Translations under genes and position numbers: made by a program | The notes under the pieces: model-generated | The model's input: the letters and a program-made list of their open reading frames with translations, nothing else | The model's database searches: none | What the model was told of the DNA's origin: nothing | Source: Clostridia bacterium | GTDB taxonomy: Bacteria > Bacillota > Clostridia > UBA1381 | DNA: 10,838 nucleotides | Reading direction: 5' to 3' | NCBI GenBank assembly: GCA_017380475.1 | Contig: JAFODX010000191.1 | Coordinates: 1-10,838, forward strand | Part shown: piece after piece, positions 1-8,123 of the stretch | Layout: the number at the start of each line of letters is the position of its first letter | How positions within the stretch are numbered: position 1 is the stretch's first letter

Positions 1-1
1 A

Positions 2-1105
2 AGTTTTGTAATGCTTTTCAATACGGTGGTATTTGCAGAAAAGACACAGTCGGATGATATTGATGCAAAAGCATATATTCTGATAGAACAGTCAACCGGC
101 AGGGTGCTTGCAGAAAATAATGCCGATGAGCAACTGCCTATAGCAAGTGTTACTAAAATTATGACAATGCTTCTTATAATGGAAGCAATTGAGGACGGGA
201 AAACATCTTTTGATGATTTAGTAACAGTGAGTGAGAATGCAATGAGCTACGGTGGCTCTACTATGTTTTTGGAAACAGGTGAACAGTTACCGGTGCATGA
301 TATGTTAAAGGGAATAGCAGTAGCTTCAGCAAATGATGGATGTGTAGCTATGGCGGAGCATTTAACAGGCAGTGAAACGGCATTCGTTGAGGAAATGAAT
401 AAGCGTGCAAAAGAGCTTGGAATGAAGAATACAAATTTCTTGAACACTAACGGTCTGGATGAAGACGGACATTATTCTTCGGCACGTGATGTCGCCTTAA
501 TGTCACGTGAGCTTCTGAATCACCCGAAAATTACCGAATATACATCCATATGGACTGATGAACTCCGTGGCGGTAAATTTCAGCTTGCAAACACTAACAA
601 ACTGATTCGCTTTTATACGGGTGCAAACGGTCTTAAAACGGGTTCTACATCTCAGGCATTATGTTGTCTGAGTGCATCTGCAAAACGTGACGGGATGCAG
701 CTTATAGCGGTCGTATTGGGTGCTCCTACATCTGATAAACGATTCTCTTCTGCAAAATCACTTCTTGACTACGGTTTTGCCAATTACAAAATAAATCATC
801 TTGTAAAAAAAGATGAGATGATATGTGATGCAGATATCATAAACGGTACTGTTGATTCTGTAAAAGCAATAGCAAAAAAAGATAAATATTCACTTTCCGA
901 AAAGAGCAACAACAAGGATATTAAACGGCGGGTATTTGTTAATGAAGACATAAAAGCTCCTGTAAAAAAGGGCGAGGTGCTCGGATATGTGGAGTTTGTT
1001 TCAGACGGAAAGGTTATTGACAAAGTTGAAATTGTATCTGAAAATGAAGTGAACAAGAAAGGAATCGGGCAGATTATAGGCGATATCGTAAAAGGTTTTA
1101 TGTAA
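2..1105 (+). CDS. D-alanyl-D-alanine carboxypeptidase (penicillin-binding protein 5/DacF family), 5' end cut by window edge
   Basis: This serine peptidase removes the terminal D-alanine from peptidoglycan stem pentapeptides outside the membrane. Counting from the Met at base 11, the three hallmark motifs of the family are present: SVTK at 46-49 (nucleophile Ser46, Lys49), SAN at 106-108 and KTG at 209-211. A C-terminal beta-rich PBP5_C-like domain covers about 265-345, and the last 20 or so residues could form an amphipathic membrane anchor. The frame is open to the window edge (S-F-V before the Met at 11), and the first visible residues (MLFNTVVFA) look like the end of a signal peptide cut after Ala. 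The true start therefore lies upstream and Met 11 is probably internal. The family is certain. Which paralogue (DacF, DacB or another) cannot be decided. No terminator is visible in the 81 bases that follow. Confidence 0.93.
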   Translation, partial: SFVMLFNTVVFAEKTQSDDIDAKAYILIEQSTGRVLAENNADEQLPIASVTKIMTMLLIMEAIEDGKTSFDDLVTVSENAMSYGGSTMFLETGEQLPVHDMLKGIAVASANDGCVAMAEHLTGSETAFVEEMNKRAKELGMKNTNFLNTNGLDEDGHYSSARDVALMSRELLNHPKITEYTSIWTDELRGGKFQLANTNKLIRFYTGANGLKTGSTSQALCCLSASAKRDGMQLIAVVLGAPTSDKRFSSAKSLLDYGFANYKINHLVKKDEMICDADIINGTVDSVKAIAKKDKYSLSEKSNNKDIKRRVFVNEDIKAPVKKGEVLGYVEFVSDGKVIDKVEIVSENEVNKKGIGQIIGDIVKGFM

Positions 1106-1121
1106 AATTAAAAATTAGGTC

Positions 1122-1150
1122 TGTACAAAACGTGAAAAATGTGATAGAAT
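1122..1150 (+). promoter_or_regulatory. Sigma-A-type promoter with extended -10
   Basis: TGTACA (1122-1127, 4 of 6 matches to TTGACA), a 17-base spacer and TAGAAT (1145-1150), preceded by TG one base upstream (extended -10). It lies 37 bases before the ATG at 1187, so the transcript would carry a short leader with AGGAG at 1172-1176. It should drive the P-loop/Asp23-like gene and probably ilvB. Confidence 0.65.
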
Positions 1151-1186
1151 ATACAGAAGTATGATTACGATAGGAGTACAGTCGCT

Positions 1187-2005
1187 ATGAAGGTTATTGC
1201 GTTTGTAGGTCCGAGCGGAACAGGAAAAAGTTACCGTTCGCTTATAATAGCAAAAGAGAATAATGCCGATGGTATAATTGATGACGGTCTTTTGATTTCG
1301 CAGGGCAAGGTCATTGCCGGAACTTCTGCAAAGAAAGAGGATACCCGTATCGCATCAGTTAAGCATGCGCTTTTTATACCGCCTAAATATGCTTCAGAGA
1401 TGCAACAAGCTCTCAAAAAATCGAATATCAAAACGCTTATGATTCTTGGTACTTCAGAAGGAATGGCAGAAAAAATAGCAAAACGTCTTGAGGTAGGACC
1501 TGTCGAAAAGTTTATACACATCGAAGACGTTGCTACTGAGGACGAAATAGCGATGGCAAACCGTATGCGTCTGGAGGACGGAAAACACGTTATACCTGTT
1601 CCTACATTTGAAATCCAGAAAGATTTTTCGGGATATTTTCTTCATCCGCTGCGTCGGTTCCAACCCAATCTTGATGTTGAAGAGAAGACTGCTGAAGCTG
1701 ATAAATCAATCGTAAGACCGACGTTTTCGTATATGGGTGACTTTGTTATCTCAGATGAGGTTATAATACAATTGGCTATTCATGAAGCGATGAAAGCAGA
1801 GGGAATACATAAGATTAACAACATAAATGTACGCAAAACCACTCACGGAGCACATATAGATATTACCGCAACAGTTAAATACGGATGTCATGTGCCTACG
1901 GTATGCCGTAAAGCACAGTATCTTATAAAAAACACTATAGAAGAGCTTGCGTCTGTAAATGTACGTCGTGTGCATTTTCTCGTACGCAATTTATATACAG
2001 AATAA
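1187..2005 (+). CDS. P-loop ATP/GTP-binding protein with C-terminal Asp23/Gls24-type domain
   Basis: A 272-residue soluble protein of unknown function. A Walker A motif, GPSGTGKS, sits at residues 8-15 close to the N-terminus. A mixed middle region follows, including a conserved-looking stretch around 125-160 (HVIPVPTFEIQ, FLHPLRRF). Residues from about 187 to the end read like an Asp23/Gls24 domain: ISDEV, then AIHEAMKAEGIHKI, VKYG, a long helix and a closing NVRRVHFLV strand. Asp23 proteins are linked to the cell envelope in Firmicutes, usually without an NTPase domain. No signal peptide or membrane segment is visible. The start is set by AGGAG at 1172-1176, ten bases before the ATG. ilvB begins 18 bases after the stop, so the two are probably co-transcribed, although no functional link is obvious. 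I am confident of the two domains but not of a role. Confidence 0.85.
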   Translation: MKVIAFVGPSGTGKSYRSLIIAKENNADGIIDDGLLISQGKVIAGTSAKKEDTRIASVKHALFIPPKYASEMQQALKKSNIKTLMILGTSEGMAEKIAKRLEVGPVEKFIHIEDVATEDEIAMANRMRLEDGKHVIPVPTFEIQKDFSGYFLHPLRRFQPNLDVEEKTAEADKSIVRPTFSYMGDFVISDEVIIQLAIHEAMKAEGIHKINNINVRKTTHGAHIDITATVKYGCHVPTVCRKAQYLIKNTIEELASVNVRRVHFLVRNLYTE

Positions 2006-2023
2006 TAAACAAAGGAGACAACA

Positions 2024-3694
2024 ATGCAATTAACAGGAGCACAAATAGTAATAGAATGTATGAAGGAGCAGGGGGTAGATACGGTTTTCGGATACCCCGG
2101 AGGTGCAATACTGAATGTTTACGATGAACTATATAAACACAGTGACGAGATAAAACACGTACTTGTATCGCACGAACAGGGTGCATCACACGCCGCTGAC
2201 GGATATGCAAGAGCAACAGGCAGAGTAGGTGTTTGTTTTGCTACATCCGGTCCGGGTGCAACAAATCTTGTAACCGGTCTTGCAACAGCGAATATTGATT
2301 CTATTCCGGTAGTGGCAATAACCTGCAATGTAGGAACATCACTTCTGGGTAAAGACAGTTTTCAGGAAGTCACAATTTCCGAGGTTGTAAAACCGATAAC
2401 GAAAGAAAGTCATATTGTAACAGATGTAAATGACCTTGCTGATACTATAAGAAAAGCGTTCTTTACTGCTATGAACGGCAGACGCGGACCGGTGCTTATA
2501 GACATTCCCAAGGATGTAACAGCCAATAAAGCTGAATATATACCTCAAAATACGATAAAACCGGTTCAGGTTACTGGTACCATTGACAGCAATGCGCTTA
2601 AAAGGTGTGCAGAGCTTATTAACAAATCAGAAAAACCGTATATATTTGCCGGCGGTGGCGTCATTGCAGCTGATGCATCAGAAGAGCTGAAATCATTTGC
2701 TTATAAAATTGATGCACCTGTATGTGATACACTGATGGGTAAGGGTGCGTTCGACGGCACAGATTCAAGATATACCGGTATGCTTGGTATGCACGGAACA
2801 AAGACGTCAAATTTTGGTGTAAGTAAATGTGATTTGCTTATAGCAGTAGGTGCAAGATTTTCTGACCGTGTTTACGGTAATGCAAATAATTTTGCGCCGA
2901 ATGCGAAAATAATACATATTGACATTGACCGGAAAGAAATCGGCAAAAATGTTCGTGTTGATGAGTCGGTAATCGGCGATGCTAAAGCTATTCTTGGTAA
3001 GCTCACAGAACTTGTAAATGAAGCATCGCATAAAGAATGGTGTGATGAAATTAAAGAAATGTCTGAAAAATATCCGCTTATGTATGATAAAGACGTACTG
3101 ACAGGTCCCGGAGCAATAGCTGAGATTTATCGCCAGACAAACGGTGATGCAATAATTTCAACCGAAGTCGGTCAGCATCAGATGTGGGCAGCACAGTTTT
3201 ATAAGTATAAAAGTCCAAGACAATTCCTTTCGTCAGGCGGTCTTGGTACGATGGGTTACGGACTTGGTGCGGCTCTTGGTGCTAAATCTGCATTTCCTGA
3301 AAAGACTGTCATAAATATTGCAGGTGACGGTGGTTTCAGAATGAATATGAACGAACTTGCCACAGCTTCAAGAAATAATATACCAGTTATAGAGGTTATA
3401 ATAAACAACAAGGTTCTTGGTATGGTAAGACAGTGGCAGAACCTGTTTTACGGACAGCGCTATTCTCACACCGTGCTTGATGATGGCGTTGACTTTGTAA
3501 AGCTTGCAGAAGCACTTGGTTGTGTTGGTATGAGAGCAGAAACACCCAAAGAGTTTTCCGAGGCTTTAAAACAGGCTCTTACACTTAATAAGCCTGTTGT
3601 TATTGATTGCCGTATCGATAAGGATGACAAGGTGTATCCGATGGTTGCACCCGGTGAATCAATTTCAAAGGCATTTGATGCTTCGGATATGTAA
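2024..3694 (+). CDS. ilvB: Acetolactate synthase, large (catalytic) subunit
   Basis: A thiamine-diphosphate enzyme. It joins two pyruvates into 2-acetolactate, or pyruvate and 2-oxobutyrate into acetohydroxybutyrate, the first common step of valine, leucine and isoleucine synthesis. The 556-residue length fits the family. The N-terminal pyrimidine-binding domain has the catalytic glutamate Glu51 in SHEQGA, followed by the SGPGATN motif. A central domain covers about 190-320. The C-terminal diphosphate-binding domain carries GDG at 434-436 with the Asn pair near 461-462, then LGMVRQWQ and FYGQRYS, which are characteristic of acetolactate synthases rather than other ThDP enzymes. AAAGGAGA at 2011-2018 supports the start. 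No ilvN (ACT-domain regulatory subunit), ilvC or ilvD lies next to it, and no T-box leader precedes it. A catabolic AlsS-type role is less likely from the sequence, but I cannot exclude it. Confidence 0.93.
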   Translation: MQLTGAQIVIECMKEQGVDTVFGYPGGAILNVYDELYKHSDEIKHVLVSHEQGASHAADGYARATGRVGVCFATSGPGATNLVTGLATANIDSIPVVAITCNVGTSLLGKDSFQEVTISEVVKPITKESHIVTDVNDLADTIRKAFFTAMNGRRGPVLIDIPKDVTANKAEYIPQNTIKPVQVTGTIDSNALKRCAELINKSEKPYIFAGGGVIAADASEELKSFAYKIDAPVCDTLMGKGAFDGTDSRYTGMLGMHGTKTSNFGVSKCDLLIAVGARFSDRVYGNANNFAPNAKIIHIDIDRKEIGKNVRVDESVIGDAKAILGKLTELVNEASHKEWCDEIKEMSEKYPLMYDKDVLTGPGAIAEIYRQTNGDAIISTEVGQHQMWAAQFYKYKSPRQFLSSGGLGTMGYGLGAALGAKSAFPEKTVINIAGDGGFRMNMNELATASRNNIPVIEVIINNKVLGMVRQWQNLFYGQRYSHTVLDDGVDFVKLAEALGCVGMRAETPKEFSEALKQALTLNKPVVIDCRIDKDDKVYPMVAPGESISKAFDASDM

Positions 3695-3700
3695 ACTACA

Positions 3701-3737
3701 GCGGCAAAGCACGGTTTTGTGACTTTGTCGCATTTTT
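3701..3737 (+). terminator. Rho-independent terminator after ilvB
   Basis: GCGGCAAAGCAC (3701-3712) pairs with GTGACTTTGTCGC (3719-3731) as a 12-bp stem with one G-T pair and a single bulged A at 3722, around a 6-base loop. ATTTTTATT follows. It lies 7 bases after the ilvB stop and only 5 bases before the ribosome binding site (AGGAG, 3742-3746) of the next gene, with no promoter visible in between. Confidence 0.75.
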
Positions 3738-3752
3738 ATTCAGGAGAAAATT

Positions 3753-5324
3753 ATGATAAGAATATCAAATATAAATTATCCCTTAACGCTTGACGAGACA
3801 AATTTGCCGGAGTTTGTGGCAAAAAAATACAAGCTTTCTGATATACGTGACTTTAAAATAGTTAAGCAGTCGATAGATGCACGCAAAAAGAATGATATTC
3901 ATTATGTTTATACTGTAGATGTAAGTGTAGATAATGAGGACAGGTTTATACGCAAGAATAAAGCGTTCATAAAAGCACCGGTAAATTATTATAAACCTCC
4001 GAAATGTAGTGCTAATGGAAAGAAAGTAGTTATAGCAGGCTTTGGTCCTGCAGGGTTCATGTGTGCGCATACACTTGCAAAATCGGGTTTTAAGGTTATT
4101 GTTCTTGAACGTGGTGAAGCGGTCGACGAACGTATAAAATCAGTACAGAAACTAAAAGACGAGGGAATATTAAACCCTGAATCCAATGTACAGTTTGGTG
4201 AAGGCGGTGCAGGAACATTTTCAGACGGAAAGCTCACAACCGGGGTAAATGATGAAAGAATCGGTTATGTTCTGAACGAGTTTGCAAAACATGGTGCACC
4301 CAATGAGATAACATACCGTGCAAAACCGCATATAGGTACTGATAAACTGCGTTCGATGGTAAAGGCATTCCGTGAAGATATAATTAAAATGGGCGGAGAG
4401 GTCCGTTTTTCGCATAAGCTTACAGCAATTAACATAGAAAAGGGTAAGCTTGCTTCGGTCTGCGTAAACGATGAATATGAAATAGAAACAGACACTCTTA
4501 TCCTTGCTACCGGACATAGTGCAAGGGACATATTTGAAATGATGAAAAATGCAGGTGCAAATATGGAACGCAAAGTGTTTGCGATTGGTGCAAGAATTGA
4601 ACATTTGCAGGATAAAATCAATTATGCACAGTACGGCGATGTAAAGGATTTACTCCCTGCGGCAGATTATAAGCTTTCAGTCAAGACAAGCACAGGAAGA
4701 AATGTTTATACATTCTGTATGTGTCCGGGAGGAGAGGTTGTAGCATCTGCGTCAGAAAACGGAGGAGTTGTTACAAACGGAATGAGTGTTTTTGCACGTG
4801 ACGGAAAAAATGCAAACAGCGCTTTGCTTGTAAACGTAACACCGGAAGATTTACCGGGCGTGGATGTTTTAGAAGGCTGTAAATTCCAAAGAGAAATAGA
4901 AAAGAAAGCATATGATTTGTGTGGCGGATATTTTGCACCTTGTCAGACGGTAGGCAATTTCCTTCTTGGAAACAGTTGTGACGCAGAAGTGAAACCGACA
5001 TATCTACCGGGTGTTAAAATGTGCAGGCTTGATGATGTTCTTCCGCAGTTTGTAACTGATGCAATGCGTGAAGCTATACCGCTTCTTGATAAAAAACTTT
5101 GCGGTTTTGCAGATAATGGTGCAGTTCTCACAGCACCTGAAACACGTTCATCTTCACCTGTACGGATAGTGCGTGACAAAGATACATTTATGTCAGATAT
5201 ATACGGAATATATCCGTGTGGTGAGGGTGCAGGATATGCCGGTGGAATAATGACAGCGGCAGTTGACGGAATAAAGGTTGCGGAAGCGATTATCTGTAAG
5301 GAGATAACTAATGATGAAAATTAA
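3753..5324 (+). CDS. Uncharacterised FAD-dependent dehydrogenase (COG2509-like)
   Basis: A 523-residue flavoprotein. Residues 1 to about 90 form a small N-terminal domain typical of this family. The dinucleotide-binding Rossmann motif then appears as IAGFGPAG (glycines 96, 98 and 101), followed by the acidic strand end VIVLERGE, where a glutamate should bind the FAD ribose. A second recognisable block is QFGEGGAGTFSDGKL near 148-162. The C-terminus has YPCGEGAGYAGGIMTAA, the usual second FAD contact. The protein appears cytosolic. The substrate is unknown for the family, and names such as glutamate synthase-like or thioredoxin reductase-like would be over-precise. AGGAG at 3742-3746 sets the start. 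The stop lies inside the next gene, a transporter, suggesting translational coupling. Confidence 0.88.
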   Translation: MIRISNINYPLTLDETNLPEFVAKKYKLSDIRDFKIVKQSIDARKKNDIHYVYTVDVSVDNEDRFIRKNKAFIKAPVNYYKPPKCSANGKKVVIAGFGPAGFMCAHTLAKSGFKVIVLERGEAVDERIKSVQKLKDEGILNPESNVQFGEGGAGTFSDGKLTTGVNDERIGYVLNEFAKHGAPNEITYRAKPHIGTDKLRSMVKAFREDIIKMGGEVRFSHKLTAINIEKGKLASVCVNDEYEIETDTLILATGHSARDIFEMMKNAGANMERKVFAIGARIEHLQDKINYAQYGDVKDLLPAADYKLSVKTSTGRNVYTFCMCPGGEVVASASENGGVVTNGMSVFARDGKNANSALLVNVTPEDLPGVDVLEGCKFQREIEKKAYDLCGGYFAPCQTVGNFLLGNSCDAEVKPTYLPGVKMCRLDDVLPQFVTDAMREAIPLLDKKLCGFADNGAVLTAPETRSSSPVRIVRDKDTFMSDIYGIYPCGEGAGYAGGIMTAAVDGIKVAEAIICKEITNDEN

Positions 5325-6174
5325 CAGGACAGCAAAGGGTGCGTTGTGTCTTATACTATCTGCATTTTTCTTTGCATTAATGGGCCTTTTTGTTCAGTTA
5401 TCGGGTGATTTGCCTTCGTTCCAGAAAAGCTTTTTCAGAAATGCAGTAGCCGCACTGGTTGCACTTGTGATACTCATAAAAGAGGGCGGGGGATTCAAGT
5501 GGCAGAAGGACTGTCTTTTACCACTGGTTTTGCGTGCTGTTTTTGGTACTGTGGGTGTTTTATGTAATTTCTACGCACTTGATCATATGATTTTATCAGA
5601 TGCTCTGATGCTTAATAAGCTATCACCGTTTTTTGCAGTAATTCTATCCTATTTTGTATTGAAAGAAAAAATAAATCTTTTCCAGATATCAATGGTTATT
5701 CTTGCATTTTTCGGCAGTTTGTTTATTATAAAACCTACGCCGGAGCTTTTAAATCCTGCAAGTATATTCGGATTTATCGGCGGACTTGGTGCAGGTGCGG
5801 CATACACAATGGTCAGAAAACTCACCGGAATGGGCGAGAGAAAAACTTATATTGTATTCTTTTTCTCGGCTTTTTCCTGTGTTTGTCTTTTGCCGTATCT
5901 TTTATTCAACTATGTATCAATGAGCACTTTTCAGACGCTGTATCTTATATTGGCAGGAATATGTGCTGCTCTTGGACAATTTTCCATAACTGCAGCGTAT
6001 TCATATGCTCCGGCACGTGAAATATCTGTTTATGATTACACTCAGATTATATTTTCAACTCTTATGAGTCTGGTTGTATTTGGTACATTGCCTGATGTTT
6101 TAAGTATTATCGGATACGTTATTATATGCTCTGCGACTGTTATTATGTTTTTACGCAACAAGCGGATTAAATAA
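5311..6174 (+). CDS. DMT superfamily transporter with two EamA domains
   Basis: A 287-residue integral membrane protein with about ten hydrophobic segments arranged as two repeats of five (about 9-140 and 150-282), the usual plan of EamA-type drug/metabolite transporters. These export or import small metabolites such as amino acids or nucleosides. The substrate cannot be read from the sequence. A short basic tail (RNKRIK) points to a cytosolic C-terminus. AAGGAG at 5298-5303 lies seven bases before the ATG at 5311. A second ATG at 5314 is equally possible. The start overlaps the last 14 bases of the dehydrogenase gene, so the pair should be translated together and may share a pathway. That last point is inference only. 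Confidence 0.88.
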   Translation: MMKINRTAKGALCLILSAFFFALMGLFVQLSGDLPSFQKSFFRNAVAALVALVILIKEGGGFKWQKDCLLPLVLRAVFGTVGVLCNFYALDHMILSDALMLNKLSPFFAVILSYFVLKEKINLFQISMVILAFFGSLFIIKPTPELLNPASIFGFIGGLGAGAAYTMVRKLTGMGERKTYIVFFFSAFSCVCLLPYLLFNYVSMSTFQTLYLILAGICAALGQFSITAAYSYAPAREISVYDYTQIIFSTLMSLVVFGTLPDVLSIIGYVIICSATVIMFLRNKRIK

Positions 6175-6181
6175 TTTTTAC

Positions 6182-6210
6182 TTGATATTTTTCTGGATTT
6201 GTGATATAAT
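6182..6210 (+). promoter_or_regulatory. Strong sigma-A-type promoter before ung
   Basis: TTGATA (6182-6187), a 17-base spacer and a perfect TATAAT (6205-6210) with an upstream TG (extended -10). It starts 7 bases after the transporter stop and is placed to drive the whole ung-coaE-transglycosylase-kinase-uppP block, in which no other clear promoter is seen. Confidence 0.85.
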
Positions 6211-6237
6211 CTAATAAAGAATAATTTGGAGGCATAT

Positions 6238-6912
6238 ATGGTACATATTGGTAATGACTGGGATAAACTCCTTGAAGATGAGTTTAAAAAAGAATATTAT
6301 CTCAATTTGCGTAAATTCCTCGCACAGGAATATAAAATGCATACGGTTTACCCTGATATGTATGATATATTTAACGCGTTCAAATTAACTTCATATGAGG
6401 ATACAAAAGTTGTAATATTCGGTCAGGACCCGTATCACGAGCCTCAACAGGCACACGGATTGGCGTTTTCTGTGCAGTACGGAGTTAAAACTCCGCCGTC
6501 ACTTCTGAATATGTATAAGGAATTAAATGCAGAACTTGGTTGTTATATTCCAAATAACGGATACCTTGAGAAGTGGGCTAAGCAGGGAGTTATGCTTTTA
6601 AACAATGCTCTTACAGTACGTGCGTCCGAAGCTAACTCACACAGAAATAAAGGTTGGGAAATATTTACTGATGCAGTTGCTAAAATTTATAACGAACGTG
6701 AAAAACCGATAATATTTATGCTTTGGGGTAATAACGCAAAAGAGAAAATGAAAATCATAACAAACCCGAATCATATTATATTAACTGCGGCACATCCAAG
6801 CCCGGTATCGGCATCACGCGGATTCTTTGGTTGCGGTCATTTTAAAATGGCTAACAAAATTTTAGAACGTGAAGGTATGACTGCTATTGACTGGCAGATA
6901 GAGAATATTTAA
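6238..6912 (+). CDS. ung: Uracil-DNA glycosylase (family 1)
   Basis: Removes uracil from DNA, the first step of base excision repair after cytosine deamination or dUTP incorporation. With the start chosen here the protein has 224 residues. The water-activating motif GQDPYH falls at 62-67, with catalytic Asp64 at the same number as in E. coli Ung. The second motif, [13 protein letters not shown], begins at His186, next to the E. coli His187 position. Both are diagnostic of family 1. A longer frame opens with TTG at 6226, but GGAGG at 6228-6232 overlaps that codon and is correctly spaced (5 bases) for the ATG at 6238. The longer start is therefore rejected. The stop directly abuts the coaE start. 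It is the first gene of a compact five-gene operon. Confidence 0.95.
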   Translation: MVHIGNDWDKLLEDEFKKEYYLNLRKFLAQEYKMHTVYPDMYDIFNAFKLTSYEDTKVVIFGQDPYHEPQQAHGLAFSVQYGVKTPPSLLNMYKELNAELGCYIPNNGYLEKWAKQGVMLLNNALTVRASEANSHRNKGWEIFTDAVAKIYNEREKPIIFMLWGNNAKEKMKIITNPNHIILTAAHPSPVSASRGFFGCGHFKMANKILEREGMTAIDWQIENI

Positions 6913-7506
6913 ATGGATAAGATTATATTTGGAATAACAGGCCCCACAGGTGCCGGCAAATCTACCGTAAGTGATATTTTTCGCAATCTGGGCGTTAATG
7001 TGATAGATGCTGATAAAGCAGCAAGGACAGTTACGCAAAAGGGGAACAAATGCCTTGAAGAGCTGGTCACCGTGTTCGGACAGGATATTTTAACATCGGA
7101 TAATGAACTCGACAGAAAAAAACTTGCCGGAATTGTTTTTAATGACGGTGATAAATTGAAATTATTGAATTCAGTCACGCATAAATATATTAAAGACTAT
7201 CTCATTGAAAAAATCAATGAATCAGCTTCACATATTGCAGCGATTGACGGTGCAGTAATTATAGGCAGTCCGGTTATGGATTTGTGCAAGAAAACGGTGG
7301 TTGTTACAGCGGATAAAAAAACACGCATCAAACGTATAATGGACCGTGACGGAATAGACGAATCAATGGCATTAAGCCGGGTCAGTTCACAAATGAGCAA
7401 TGATGAATATGAAAGTTTTGCTGATTATATAATTAAAAATAATGACAACGTCAGATTGGAAGAATGTGTTGAAAACATATACAACAAAATCAAGAATATT
7501 TCGTGA
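6913..7506 (+). CDS. coaE: Dephospho-CoA kinase
   Basis: Phosphorylates the 3'-hydroxyl of dephospho-CoA using ATP, the last step of coenzyme A synthesis in the cytosol. The 197-residue length is normal. The P-loop reads GPTGAGKST at 10-18, a slight variant of the more usual GGIGSGKS. It is followed by DAD at 32-34 in the typical position after LGVNVI. A lid-type arginine region (RIKRIMDRDG) near 136-145 is also present. The ATG at 6913 begins directly after the ung stop with no clear ribosome binding site of its own, so translation is probably coupled to ung. The 3' end overlaps the start of the transglycosylase gene. Other P-loop kinases were considered, but the DAD block and the length favour CoaE. 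Confidence 0.9.
   Translation: MDKIIFGITGPTGAGKSTVSDIFRNLGVNVIDADKAARTVTQKGNKCLEELVTVFGQDILTSDNELDRKKLAGIVFNDGDKLKLLNSVTHKYIKDYLIEKINESASHIAAIDGAVIIGSPVMDLCKKTVVVTADKKTRIKRIMDRDGIDESMALSRVSSQMSNDEYESFADYIIKNNDNVRLEECVENIYNKIKNIS
7458..7471 (+). promoter_or_regulatory. Ribosome binding site and TTG start inside the end of coaE
   Basis: GGAAG (7458-7462) stands 6 bases before TTG (7469-7471) and 3 before GTG (7466). It decides the start of the transglycosylase in favour of a non-ATG codon within coaE. The evidence is the motif and spacing only. Confidence 0.45.
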
Positions 7507-8122
7507 AAACCATCAACGCAGACAACAACAGCGTAGACGAAGAAAGAAAACACGATTATATCTGTTTCTGATAATTTTAGTGGTTGCAATTGTATATATA
7601 GGAAATTTAAGCGGTCAGAAAATCGGAGAAAAGATAAATGAAATTAAATATCCGGTTAAATACAGTACTTATATTACCAAATATGCAAAAGAAAACGACC
7701 TTGACCCATATCTTGTAATTGCGCTTATAAAACAGGAAAGTAATTTTATAGCAGATGCAAGGTCTGAGTATGCAGGCGGTCTTATGCAACTTACTGAGGT
7801 TACAGCGAGTGAATATGCAAAGAAACTTGACATAGCAGATTACAACTATATGGATCCTGAAACAAACATAAGAATAGGTTGTTTTGTGTTAGCATCGTTA
7901 ATTGATAAATACAATGATGTCGATACTGCGCTTGCTGCATATAATGCAGGTGCGGGAAATGTTGATAGCTGGCTGAAAAACCCTGATTACAGCAGTGACG
8001 GGAAAACACTTTATTATATACCGTTTTCTGAAACACGTCACTACGTAAAAAAAGTAAATCAATATATTGATATATATAAAAATCAGGCAGTTATTCTGCC
8101 TGAATACAGAAAGGATGAATAA
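7469..8122 (+). CDS. Membrane-anchored lytic transglycosylase (SLT domain, family 1)
   Basis: Cleaves the glycosidic bond between MurNAc and GlcNAc in peptidoglycan, leaving an anhydro end. A strongly basic N-terminus (RRQQQRRRRKK) precedes one membrane segment (LYLFLIILVVAIVYIG), so the enzyme sits outside the cell, anchored to the membrane. The SLT domain follows: catalytic Glu90 in KQESNF, then GGLMQLT, then AAYNAGAGNV, in the family order. The start is uncertain. The frame extends back to an ATG at 7442 that lacks a ribosome binding site and would overlap coaE by 65 bases. TTG at 7469 (GTG at 7466 is also possible) has GGAAG at 7458-7462 and gives a natural-looking MKTYTTKSR start, so it is preferred here. 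The next gene starts two bases after this stop codon begins to clear (ATG at 8124). Confidence 0.88.
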   Translation: MKTYTTKSRIFRENHQRRQQQRRRRKKTRLYLFLIILVVAIVYIGNLSGQKIGEKINEIKYPVKYSTYITKYAKENDLDPYLVIALIKQESNFIADARSEYAGGLMQLTEVTASEYAKKLDIADYNYMDPETNIRIGCFVLASLIDKYNDVDTALAAYNAGAGNVDSWLKNPDYSSDGKTLYYIPFSETRHYVKKVNQYIDIYKNQAVILPEYRKDE

Positions 8123-8123
8123 T

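Noticed and set aside
4221..4621. Long minus-strand frames of 118-127 codons within the dehydrogenase gene
   Set aside because: They are shadows of the + strand gene, with cysteine- and phenylalanine-rich, non-protein-like composition and no ribosome binding site.
6226..6237. TTG start giving four extra residues to Ung
   Set aside because: The codon lies in the ribosome binding site (GGAGG) itself, while the ATG at 6238 has correct spacing and matches E. coli numbering of the catalytic residues.
8067..8123. Upstream ATG extending the cytidylate-kinase-like protein by 19 residues
   Set aside because: It falls inside the transglycosylase gene without a ribosome binding site. The family's N-terminus (KTVITIGRQFG) begins right at the ATG at 8124.
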